From contig VWZL01000111.1 of NCBI GenBank assembly GCA_013396915.1, positions 372,880-436,879 of the forward strand: a DNA stretch of 64,000 nt. The letters are read 5' to 3'. This document shows positions 11,701 to 23,700 of the stretch, piece after piece. Source of the DNA: Stercorarius parasiticus. Lineage: Eukaryota; Chordata; Aves; Charadriiformes; Stercorariidae. Below the pieces are notes generated by a model. The model was not told the DNA's origin. It did not search any database and saw nothing but the letters and a program-made list of their open reading frames with translations. Positions within the stretch are counted from its first letter, which is position 1. Each line of letters opens with the position of its first letter. Position numbers and translations under genes: made by a program.

Positions 11701-14700
11701 GGCTGTGCCAGGGGCAGCATTACAGGGCCTGCTGCCCTGCCAAGCACCAAGCCATGGGCGCATGCCGGGGCCACTTTGCCACTCTGTCCTGTGTCCCCTG
11801 TGGGTGCTCAGAGCAGCTGGTCTTGGGGGAGAGAGAAGGGAAGGGGGGACAGACCCGGATGCCTGGGTTCTGTGCCCTGAAAGGGGCACAGCTGGGGTGA
11901 CGCTGTGCTCCTTACCCCACGCCTGGGTGGCCATGTCTCCTGGCTGTAGCTGCAGGGGTGGGGATGAGCTGTCTTGTATGCAAAGAGGCGTCAAAGTGAA
12001 ACAGTTGGGACCAGCATCTTCCCCAGCCACGTGTCCCATGGGGTGGCCAATGGTCTGGGGCCAGAGGTGTCTTGGGCATGGGTGCAGTTAATCCTGTGGG
12101 GTTTGGGTTTTGCCGGTGTTTGTGCCCAAATTCACAGTGGCACTGCCCAAGTGCCCCTGGCCTTGCGGAGCAGGAACAGGGCTGGCTGGCTCTGGCTCTA
12201 AGCTGAGAAAAGGGAAGGCTGATCCTGGGCATCCCCAGGGAGGTGCTGTGCTGGGGCACAGGGGACGAGATGCCAGCACCTCTCTGCCAGACCCAGCTCT
12301 CCAGGCCAGCAGGGATGCCTTTTTTCAAGGCCCAGTGTCTGGAGCAAGGACGGGTGCAGGCATCCCAGCAGAGATCCTGGCATTTGCTAATCCTGGTCTG
12401 CGGCATCACACCCTGGAGAGACCAGTTTCCAGGACTTCCCAGCTCTTCCTGTGGAGTGGCAGCAAGGGGCTGAGCCCTGAGGGTCCTGGGGTCACCGGTG
12501 AGCATAGAGCAGCCATCACGCTGTGCCAATGTCTTGCTGGCCCCGCGGCACAGAGACTCAGCCACATGTGTAGCAAGCTTCATCTGTGCTCTGCCCCCTG
12601 CTTCCATCTCCTGGATGATGGTGCCACTCTCCCTTCGGGCCAGGAGGGTTATTTTTAACTGTTTGCCATGTGCTGCCTGAGCACAATTAAGGTAATTGGT
12701 TTGGGAGCCTGGCTCTCACACGCCGCTCCCAATTACCTGCCTGCCTGCCCGTGCAGCCCCCCGCCTCCCTGCCCGCGGTGGCCAGCTCCTCCAGCGGGGG
12801 ACTGCCCCAGATAGGGTGGCAGGGCTGGGTGGGGGGCGCGAGCGGGCACAGGGGATGGAGCCATGGAGAGGACAGCCCTGCACAACGACAGCCTGCTCTA
12901 TGCCTCCCTGATTGCCATCCTCCTCCTCATCTCCTATTGGTTCACCACTCGCTGCTTCAAAATCATCAGCGGCATCGAAGGTACGGGGTTGGGGACACAG
13001 GGGGACAGGGTGACACTGGTCTATCCTATACTCTTCCACAAGCCAGGTGGTGAGGCAAGCCGGGCGCTTGGTGTGGGAGAGGGGGTTTGGGGACCCTCCT
13101 GTCTGCCTGTCTGGGGCACCTCCATCTCCTCCTTGGTGACTTTACTTGTTCCTCCTGCCCCTGGTCCTGCTCCACCGTGTGTGAGAGCAGCTGGTGGCAG
13201 CCATGGCCAAGCTGCAGCAGTGCCCGGGGCTGCTCTGGGGGCATCCAGCTCCACCATGCTGCCGGCGTCCAGGTACCGCTGTCCCTCGCTGCGGGACAAG
13301 TATACAGATGGGCTTTGCGGTGCCTCCTGCTCTGTGGGGGGGGTGCCTGGTGCTGATGCTGGGGCCTCAACCTGCATTTTGGGGCTCTTGGTCCCTTTGG
13401 GCATGACCTACATCTTTGCTCCTCAGCTGGTGTGTTGGGGAGCTCTGAGATGTGGCGGGGGTCCCGGTTTCCCCAGTGAAGGGTTTCTTTAAGCCCCACT
13501 GCAGTGGGATGTGTGTGCTGGGGCTTTGCAGGGTGAGACCCCCAAGGCAAGGGTGGGAGGAGAAGAGGCACTGGCACCGCTTGTCTGGGGATGTGCAGGG
13601 CCTCTCATGCCTGGGCATGCGTTTCTCCATCCATCCGTGTGACCTCTCTCTGAGCGGCTCAGCCAGGGCCTCGTGGCTCTTCCCACAGCATGGCCAGATG
13701 CTGGCTGGCTGTGGGGGTGAGAAGCCACCCCCTGGGAGCGATGCCCCTTGGTGGGATGGGCAGCAGAGCCCTGTCCCACTTCTGGCTGGGTGCCTATGTT
13801 TTGGATGGCCTTTCAAGCATCCCTTACAAGGCGGCCATGGGTCTGGCTCCATGGGTGAAGCCTCACGGGTGGTCCCATGTGTCTCCTCCATCCTGGGGGC
13901 AGCTCCAGATCAAGGAGCATCCCTGGGGATGTGGGTGAGCCGAGGGGCTGGTACCCTGACACCTCCAGCCCATGTGGAGCTGCCCTTGGTGGGAGGGGAT
14001 GTGCTCTGGGCAAGTAACTCTGCTGAGTTTGGGGATGCTGAGAGCTGGGCTCTGGCACGGTGTGTGGCACTGGGACACAGGACCAGCACCGGGTGTCTGT
14101 GCCAGTCCTGGTGGGATCCTGCGTCGTGCTGGCAGCGAACAGTGGCGGCCTTTTATTAACGGCTCCGGCACAGAAATGAGTAATCCTGTCAGGGCGTCCA
14201 GTGGGTGATTTATTGCTGCTCTGACAGGGAGGCCGGGTGGCGTGGGACGGGCATGAGGGCAGGTGGGGAAGCTGTCGCTCAGTGGCTTACTTTCCACTGT
14301 ACCCTTTGGCTGCAGCATCCCACGACGCTGGCGGAGACACACGGGGGGCCGACAATGGTCCACTCACATGGATTGAGCAGGTTCGCTTTGCAGAGGAGCT
14401 GCCCCAAACCCTCTTTGCTGGGACTAGTCCTGGCCCAGGCTGGACGGACTCCTCTACTGCTGTGTCTGGCCAAAATTAGGTTGCATAAACAGCCCCATGG
14501 CGTGTGGGGCAGGCATCGGCCCTGGGAGCAGCTGGAGGCTTGGGGTCATGATGGGTTCCAACAGGGGCTCAGCAAGAAAAAAATGCTTTAAAAATGCAGT
14601 TGGCATCAGTGGGAAACTTCCTCCGAGAGTGCAACAGGCCTGTGCCACCCCATCCCCGAAGGGACTGGCTCGGGGTGGGGGCAAAGCCGGGAGCCAGCCG

Positions 14701-17700
14701 GCTGAAATCCAGGCTCAGTGCCTGGAAATTCATCTCTTTCCAAGAAAAGGAAAAGTCAGGTCGGAAAACTTCCAGCCTGAGGGATGTTTCCCCAGGGAGG
14801 ACTTTCATCTCTCTCCCCAAGCCGCCTCTGATGCATCGCTGGATCTTCTGCAGGTGTCAGAGCCTTGGGAGCATGCTCCAGGCGGGCAGGAGATGCTGAG
14901 CCTGGTGGCACGGAGTTGCTAAATAGCCTAGCTATGCCGTGACCTGGGACTGAGCCACCAACCCTCTCTATCCCCTGCCAAGGGACAAACCTGCAACCTC
15001 CTGGGCTGGGAATGGGGGCCTGGGTGGGGGTCCTGGACGTGGGGGTTGGTGTGGGGCAGCCCTGTTGCGAGCTCTTGCCAGCATCAGCCAGCACCTCCGA
15101 CATCCCCTTCCTCCCACAGGTGTCCCAGGGTGATGTTTCTTCCCTTGGTGATGTTTCTTCCCCTAGTGACATATTTCCCTCCCATCACAAAGACAACAGG
15201 GAGGAAAAGGGCTTTCTGCCCCAGTCCCGTCTGCAGGGCCCTTTGTGGGGGCAGGAGGGCCCTAGAGCTGGGCAGAGGGTCTTCCCCATAGTCTGGGTAT
15301 GGCCACCCCAGCTATACCTCAGGCAGCTGGCCTTGCTCCTGGGGGTGACAAAGCAGGGTAGGGAGCAGTGGTGGCATGGGGACAGCCCTGCTCCCTGCCT
15401 GCCACACTGGTGCTGGACTTGGGACTGCTCTTGCATCGTGCCCCACGTGGGACTTGTCCACCCAAGCAAGGATGGGCAGTGCCAGTGGTGTCCCCAGGGG
15501 CAGCCACGCACCCCAAGGGATGCTGAGCCCTGGTGATGGGGCAGGGACTGGCAAGTGCCTGGCTCCCCAGTGGTCCCTCTGGTCTGTGATCAAGCAGCCA
15601 GGCAAAGGCTGGGATGCTGTTAAAAAAAGCATAGGAGCTAAATATAGCCCTGTCGGCTGTGTGTGGATGTGTGCTCGAGGCACGCGGATGCCTGGGTTTG
15701 CCCTCTGCATCCTGCTGCTACGTGACCTTGGCTGGGTCCCTTGGTCCCAGGGGGTCCCCAGCCCATCTGTCCCCTCCTCTCCTGCCTGTTGCTGTGCTGC
15801 CTGTGGGTCTGGCAGTGTCTCAGGCATCCTACATCACAGCCCCCGCTCCCGGCCCATTCCCCCAGCCCTGCTCCCTGTCTCCCCTTGGCTCTCCCAGTGA
15901 GGCAGATGGACTCATCCGCCAGCTTGGAAATGGGGCAGCTGGACCTGTTGCCCCAGACCCTGCCCAGGAGGGGATTGTGGGGACCTTGGTGTGTTCAGCC
16001 ATCGTTGTCTCCATGGGGCAGGCACGCGTGTGGGGCGCAGAGGACAAGTCTGAGTCATCCCCATCCTGGATGTTTAGCCAGTGCCCAGCGTCCTGTCCCC
16101 TCCCTGTGTCGTTCCCCCCCCCGGGAACCGAGTGCCTTTTAATATCTGTGGCCCGTTTCCTTAGCAACTGCATTAAGCAAATCGATAGAGGTGGTGTCAT
16201 TGGAATGGGAGGGCATGCCTCCTTCCCCTCCGGCCCCNNNNNNNNNNNNNNNNNNNNNNNNNNNNNNNNNNNNNNNNNNNNNNNNNNNNNNNNNNNNNNN
16301 NNNNNNNNNNNNCTCTTCGTCAAAGTGCTGGAGCAATTTGGCCTCTTCGAGCCCGTGTCCTTGGAAGGTAACAGGCGCGGGCGGTGCTGGCTCCACTGGG
16401 AACACAGGCGGCAGCTGGTGTGTGTCTAGAGCTGCCCCCAAGGATGCTCTGAAGGTGCTACATCCACGGGAGCATCCTGGGACGCGGTGTCCATCTGCTG
16501 CTCACAGGGGCGAGCAGGGGGGTGCTGGTGTGAGGAGCGGGGTGTCCTGCCTGCTCTGTGCAAGGTCCCAGTGTCTGGGGACATGGGGAGGGGACAGGGG
16601 AGGGGACAATCTGCTGCATGGTGGTGATTTTGGTGTGTGCTGGAGTGTCATGGACCAGGACTGTGTGTGAACATGCAAGTGGGCACCAGGGTGTTTTCCA
16701 GCACCTCTAGAGGAGCAGCATGTCCCCATGGTCCGTGGTCACCTCACCCTGAACAGCACAAACATGAGCTGTCAGACTCAGCACCAGCCTGCAGAGCAGC
16801 CAGGGCCTGGGCAGGATGGGGCCCTGATGCATTCCCTGCTCCTGGCTCTTCCCAGAGCCCCCCCATGGCCCTTGGGCAGGGTGAGGGGACACATGAGCTG
16901 CTGCCCAGCTGGGCAGGGACCATGCAAGGTGCTGAGCGGTGTGTGTGGGGCTCGCTTGGTGGAGCTCGGATCTGCTTAAGGGACTATGTGTGGTGGGACG
17001 GAGGCCAGGACCGCTTGGTCGGGTGCTCCCTGGACTCCCAGGGGTGATGATTGTGTGGAAGGTCCCCCCAGCCCTGCCCGTGCCTGCAGACACCTATATT
17101 AAAGATGCTGCAGCCTGCCTGTCCCCGGGCGCCGGGGCACCCACGAAGTGAGAAGGTGACAGGCAGTTTGCCTGGTCCACTGGTGCCCTGGGATTGCTCC
17201 GCTCCGGTTCTGCAGCGCTGATTCTTGCACCTCTGGGCTGCACCTGTGGGATGGCTGTGCCTGGGAGTGGGGAGGGAGGGAGGGGACAGATAGGGGCATC
17301 ACTCCCTGTGGCCCTGTGAACCTGCTTGCAGGACAGGAAAGCATGGTGAGTGGGTTTTGTTGCTGCTTAATTGCTTTCTTTGTCCCAGTGCTCCAGCGGC
17401 AGCGCTCCTAGGTGGACTGTGCCAGGAGGGAAACTGAGGCAGGAGATGAACTAACTGCCAGGCATCCTGCCTGTGAGCCCCAGGGGGGAACATGTTAACT
17501 GTGCCCAGATTAGACCCCCCTTCCCCAGTTCTGCTGGTGATTTGGGGGGTGCCTCTCCCAGACCCTGCTTTGTCCCCTTCCCTGTGCTTTTGCTTCCCTG
17601 TGGAGCTGCATGAAGCTTTGGACCAAAGTCGGTGGCATAGATTGCAGTGGAACTGAGGGGGACAGAGAGCCCCCTGGTCCCTGCAGCAACCCTGCTGAGG

Positions 17701-20700
17701 GGTGCAGGACAAGGCAGGGGCCACCCCTTGGCCTGTGTTGCTGCTCCTTGCCTGAGACGTGCTCCTCCGTCCCCTGGGGCACACTCGTTGTCCCCATGCA
17801 AGTGACAGGAAGTTGGAGATGGGGTGTCCCGTGTCCAGCCTTGTACCTGCCAGCCAGCAGCCCTCCAGAGGGAACTGGGATGGATGGTGGGATGCCTGTC
17901 TCCTGTGAAGGACCAGCCTTGCCACCAGTCTTCTCTTGTCTCCAGGAGGACACAGTGTCACCGTGCAGCATGGGGAGGCACAGCCTGCCCTGTTCCCCTC
18001 CACCCACATCCCCACAACTGGGAGCTGTGGGTCCCCCTGGCCTGGCTGGAGATTTGCCCCAGCTGTGGTGGTGGGAGTGTGACCCAGGTGCTCCAGATTG
18101 GTAGCAATTGCTCCCTTCGCCAAAAGGTGCCTGGAGGGGAGGGAAAAGTGTTGCTCAAGGGGCAGGAATCAGCTGAGGTTGAGCAGAGCTCTGGGTGCTG
18201 CATGGGGAGTCCTGCAGGTGAGTGGCTGTGTGTTGGGATGGGGATGAGATGCTGTCATGTGGGTCACCCCGCCTCGGCTCAGGAGGCAGCAGGTAGGAGA
18301 CTTTGCTCTCCAGGGAAGGTCCCAGGCAGTGTCTGGGGCTGGGAAATGCTGAGTCCCCTCTGGGGGTTGTTTACCAGCCGTGCCGGCAGTGGCAGCCCAG
18401 GGACTACAAAAAGCCTGAAACTGTACACTAATGGCTCCGGTCTGCTAATGGACATGGGGCCCCGCCACTTGCTTCAGGAGCCATCGATACTGCCTGCTGC
18501 GCTTCCCCTGTCCCGGCTGCCACATCATGCTCTCCCTGCCCCATCCCTGCTGGTCCCCTGCCTGTGGCTGTCTCTGTGCCCAAGCTGTGCTGGTGGTCTC
18601 CTGGGGACAGTGTGTGCTGGGAAGTGTCGTGCCTCCACAGTGATGGTCTGGGGTTGGAGCATCTCCAGAGGAGACCAGAAAAATGCCTTAGCCCTGGGGA
18701 AGGGTTTAGTGGGAGCATCTTGCAGTGGGACCCCATCTGACCTGTGGAGGGGAGGGGGAACAATGTGGGGGAACTCCAGGCTTTGTGGGTTCCCAAACTC
18801 AGCTGGATGAAGCCCCGAGTGACCCATCCTTCCATTTGGAGCTGGCCCTCCTCTGAGCAAGGGCTTGGAAGGGAGCGCTGGTTGTCTGCACCCCCTTGCC
18901 ATGTCCCCTTGGCACTGTCCCCCCTCGGATCCCGTGCAGCCTTGGTGGGACAGCCAGAGCCGCTGTCTGGCAGCAGCGTCGGAGCATCTCCCATGGGCGC
19001 TCTGCGCTCCAGGAGCGATCGATGCCGGAGCTGGTGTTGTTTACCAGTTGGTTAATCGCTGATGGGCCATGTCGCCCTACCACTGCCTTGTGCCACCGTG
19101 CCTGTCTTCAGCCCTGAACATCTCCTGGCAGAGCTGCACATGCGCTGCCGAGCTTCCTCGGGGGCTCCCAGCCCCTTGCCAAGAGCCCACTTTGGCCAAG
19201 CGCTGAGGAGGGAGCAGGCAAAGAGAAACGCTATTGATTTTGGCTCTTGAAGTGCAGCATCAATAATTCAATGCGGAGCAATCGGTCCCGGCTGGGAGGA
19301 GGGGTGGGTGGGAGGTAAAAGGCAGGAGAGCCGCCTCAGATGAATATTAGATGAAGCTGCAGATTGCTATTGGCATGATAATTGGTGCCTGCCCGGGGCT
19401 GGCAGGGCTGTCCCTGTCTCATCCAGGTCAGAGTCCATTCATGGGGCAGGCAGGATTGGGGGTGTCGTGGAAAGCCCCCGACACGGGGTGTGCTGGCCCC
19501 TGCCTTCCCTGGGAGGCTGCTGCTGTTGCCCCAGAGCTGAGGATGTGGAGGGGGAAGCAGAGCTGGAGAGGGTGCCAAAGCCCTCCGGAGTCTGGGGAGA
19601 AACAGGAGGGGGCAGCAGCCTGACTGGGTGCCACCGACAGCCCAAAGGATGCCAGGCAGGAGGGTGGTGGCAGCGAGCAGCATGGCCACCTCCTGGTGAC
19701 TGGCTCAGGGCGAGGGTCCCTCCAGAGAGGGGAGAAAATGAGCATCCCTGCGGCGCTGGCGAGAGTGAAGCCCTGTGCCAAGCCCTGCTTTCCTCCTGCT
19801 TTCCAGGAACCCCTTTGGCAGGAGCGCAGCATCTTGGCTGCGGGAGGGATCAGCCCTTTGGTGTGCAGTGCCAGAGGTCCCAGGGCTCAGGGCGTTATCC
19901 AGCCTGGTGGGTTTGACAGACCCAAGAGGTCAAGGCAAGCTGGCTGCGGGTGGGGTAGATCTCGGAACATCGAAATCCGGTCTGGGACAGCTGCAGGTGC
20001 TCCAGGTTGAAGCTTGAGGTTCCCTGGGCTGGGGTGCACCAGGGATTTCCCCATGCACAGGGGGTTTAACCCTTCCCTTTCCTTTGCCAAGGGCTGGCAG
20101 GTTTTTCAGATGGCTATGGAGCTAGGCAGGGTTTGGTGGGTGAATCGGAAGAGAGCTGCTGGCTTATGGTGAGGGCTTGCAAAGCAGGAGGGGAAGGGGC
20201 AGAGGTGTGTGATAGTCATGGCCAGGCTCCGGGTTTGGATCCCGCATGGCCTTACGCACCGAGGCATACTGTAGCTGGGCCACATCCTGCCAGTGCTGGG
20301 GTCTTAGAGAAGAAGGTCTCCTGGGGGCCCTACGCTCCTCACTGTGGAGCATCTTCCCCGTGCTCCACACCCAGGGACATCAGCCCTGGTTATCACCATG
20401 GGCACAGGATGGGCTGTGCTGTCTCACCCTGCCTGGAGAGGGTGAAGCTGGGGGAGAAGGGGACTTGGCCCTGGTTCCTTGGCCCTTGGCTGTGACCCTT
20501 GTGGCTGGAGCCAGGGCAGGACAGCTCTCCCAGCACCAAGCTCCCCGAGGACCGCGGTGCCCGTGGCACGCACCCCGCCAACCCTGACACTGCATGGTGT
20601 CACGTCCCGCTCAGCCCAGCCAGACGTAATTAGCTTGTTGAATCTCTTCTGCCTCCGGCCTCGCGTTAATCACTTTTCACATTGCTTCTCTCCCAATTCC

Positions 20701-23700
20701 CTCTGGCCTGGCTTGTTCTTTCTGTTGCTGATGTGCCTGGAGAGGGGAGCAAGGGGACCCGGCTGGACATGGAGCAGGGACCCCACTCTGCTCCGTCTTG
20801 CCCCAGGGACATGCTCTGAGGCAGTGGATGGAAGGGCAGGGAGGTCGCTCAGCCACAAGGAGGTGAGAAAATTGCAGGCTGGAGAAAAAGAAATAAAGCT
20901 AGAGAGTAAGGGAACCTGTTGAGACAACCCTTCTTTGCAGCCCTGCTCTGCTGGTGGAGAATGAAACCTCAGAGTCCAGTGGGAAAGTTTGGCTTGAAGC
21001 CGGCCTGGGGCTCTCTAGCATAGGCTTCTGTTGGGCTGCAGGGTGCTGTGAGAGCTCAACAGGGTCTCTTTCACCTCTCCCTTGCAAGGGGCAGGATTAG
21101 ACCCCTGGACTGGGCACAGGTGGGAATAGAGGTGCCCTGGCCAGGGCTTTGTGTGGTTGTGGTCCCTGGACTGCAGGCAGCAGGAGGTCCCACATGCTGT
21201 CCGTGCTTGGCTGCAGCATGCCCTCCCAGGGATGCAGGGAAATGTCTCGTTCCCCACGGGCCACTGCCCTGGGGCTTGCTGTGCCGCTGGAGCAGGGGGT
21301 GGCCAGATCAGAAGCAGCTTTTAGGTGACAGATGCGTGGAAAACCAGCTCAAAGAGACTTTCTAATAACCACTACTGCCAGGCTGGGGTCTCTGCCCTGC
21401 TGCCCACGAGGCAGGGCTTTGGGAGCGCTGCAGGGAACCCCCACCCTGGCTGGCTGCCCTGCCATGCCGCCCTCCCTCCAGGGAGCACCCCGGAGTGGAA
21501 TGGGGTGCATTTCCCTCCAGCAGAAAGCAAAGTACCCAGGGCTGGCAGCCCCCAGCTGCAGCTCCTCCACATGCCACGGATCTTGCACGTGGCTGTGGCT
21601 TACTTGCTGTGTGGAGAGATGCAGATACTCACCCAGGAGGTGCAGAGGGAAGAGGTGAGGATGGCAGGTGTCTGTGGAGGTGATCAGTGGACAAGGCTGA
21701 GCTCTGAGACTGGGAGCTCCTCACGCTGTGTTGTGGGTGCATGCAAGGTGGGGGCATTGCTGGGGGGCAGGTCTGGTGGCCTGGGATGGGGCAGAGGTGC
21801 TGCTTTGGGCTGGGTGGCAGCAGTATCCTGGGGGACAGTGAGTGATTGAGTTCCAGGGTCAGTGCCACCACATGGTGCTATTGGGGTGGGAGTCGGGGGC
21901 AGCTGAGCCTCCTCCACGCACCCATTGGTGCCAGCTCTGCACCCCTCCACAGCTTTCAGGGGCTGCAGGGTGCCCGTGCCAGGCTGTGTAGGTGCAGAGT
22001 GACAACAGTGAGGTTTCCCGGGGGAACTGGGGTGAGAGCTGGCCCCTAAGTCCCTTGGGCATATGCATGGGCTCTCAGTTCCCCTGCAGCCTGGGTGCCC
22101 CGAGGGACCCCAGAGGGTGCCGGGGCGGGAAGAGGGAGGGCCAAGGCAGGTCTCTCCTCCCCTGCCCTCCCCTCTCCTCCCTTGCTGGGTCTGTTACTGC
22201 CAGACCAGCTGCCTGCTGGGGCTGCACGTCTGGGGGATGTCGGTTGCTGGGGCACCCTGGGATCTGCAGGGGCTGCAAACGGTGGGCATCATCCTGCTGC
22301 TCTGCTCCAGCCTCAAGCTACTCCATGTCCTGGGCATCATCGACCTGGCCAGTGGAGGTGGGACAGGGATGGGGATGGGGTTGCGATGGGATGGGGAAGT
22401 TGTGGTGGAGGTGCTCCTCATCTCCTGTCCCAGGGGCTGCAAGGGTGCTTGGGGAAGGCTTGGAAGGGTTAGTGTATTTTGCGGCATTTTGGGGGGTCAT
22501 TAGGGTGTGGGAGGGTGTCTGGCAGCATTAGGGTGTAGGGAGCTGGGGAAGTGAGGGTGTCTGGAGGTTGGGGTCTGGGGGTGTTTGGGAGTGTTAGGGT
22601 GCTTAGGGGGCACTGGGGTGCAGGGGTATGAGGGATGTTGGGGTGGGAATATCTCAGGGCATTGGGGTGCAGTGCTGTGTGGGGTGCTGGGGGCCTGGGA
22701 CTGTCTGGGGTGTTGGAGTCTGGGGGCTTTGGAATTCAGGGAGTCGGGCTTTGTCAGATGATGGGTAAAAGGGCTGCAGGTGACTGGGTCTGGGGAGAGG
22801 GGTGGGAGCTGGAGACAGGGAAGGATGGATGTGGAGTGATGCAGGACAAAGCTTTCCCTGCTGCCACAGGAGCTGGTGGCTACAGGTGGCATGGCTAAAA
22901 GAGGCTGGAGCCCCCAGCCCCTTCACCTTCCCTGTGGGGTTGTGCCAGCGTTGGAGAGGGAAGGGGCTGCCGTGGGTGCTGAGCTGCCTGGCTTGGCAGG
23001 TGGGTGCTAAGGACAAGGCTGAATGTGGCCAGGCAAGAGGACTCGGAATGTGTCAGAACGAGGGATGCGGGACCTGTTAGTTGTGCCTAGCGAGGGCGGG
23101 AGTGCAGAGAGCTGCACGGTGCAGCTGGCTTGTCTGCTTTGGCTGCCGTCCTCGGCTCTGCCATGGACAGTCCTGGCTCAGACAAGGGCTGCCAACAGAC
23201 TCTGCATGAGTGTGATTTAGGTTTTTTTTTTTTCTTGCCCCCAAGCCCTCTGCCTTCTGGCTGGTGATGGGGATGCTGCCAGATGAAGGGGCTGCAGATC
23301 GCATCCCCTCGGACAGCCAGATCCAGGGATGGGAGCTGTGATGGGAGGATGTGCGGCTAGGAGTGATCAGAGGAGCAATTAGTGACTGAACAGAGGGAGG
23401 GGAGGAGGCCACTGAGCCCAGGAGGTGCTTTCAACCCCTTGTGATGGAGGATGTCCCTGAGCTGCCTGTGATCTGGCTGGGCTGTGGCTGAGGTATATCC
23501 AGGCTTCGTACATGTGCCTTACTGGGGAGGGTATGGATGATATCTGGGTAATGGCTATGCAGAGCAGCAGCTCTCATGGGACACGCTGCCTGCAGCCAAG
23601 AGGAGCTGCTGCTCTGCTGCGGCATTTCTTGGGCAGCTCCTCTGGCACCTTGGATGCACCAATTCCTGCTGCCAAAGATGTCCCTGCCATGGAGATGATG

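Larger units (their letters stand above)
8790..12862. other. KCNIP2 intron between first exons A and B
   Basis: GC-rich intron sequence with no supported exon. It contains the AT-rich element at 10845-11065 and, just before exon B, the element at 12640-12745. Otherwise I see nothing beyond C/G-rich low-complexity stretches. Confidence 0.6.
12981..16237. other. KCNIP2 intron between first exons B and C
   Basis: GC-rich intron with no supported exon. It includes an AT-rich islet (14145-14225), a short tandem TGATGTTTCTTCCC (15131-15165) and a possible MIR-like SINE remnant near 15690-15735. The end (16130-16205) is AT-richer and sits directly upstream of exon C, so it may belong to that exon's promoter or 5'UTR. 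Confidence 0.55.

Noticed and set aside
13196..13272. Possible extra KCNIP2 first exon ([13 protein letters not shown]…) before GTACCG
   Set aside because: It has a Cys-rich short frame but no homology to known KChIP N-termini and a weak donor.
18120..18225. Possible exon ending at the strong donor CTGCAG|GTGAGT (18219)
   Set aside because: No convincing acceptor or start, and the peptide has no resemblance to any KChIP N-terminus.
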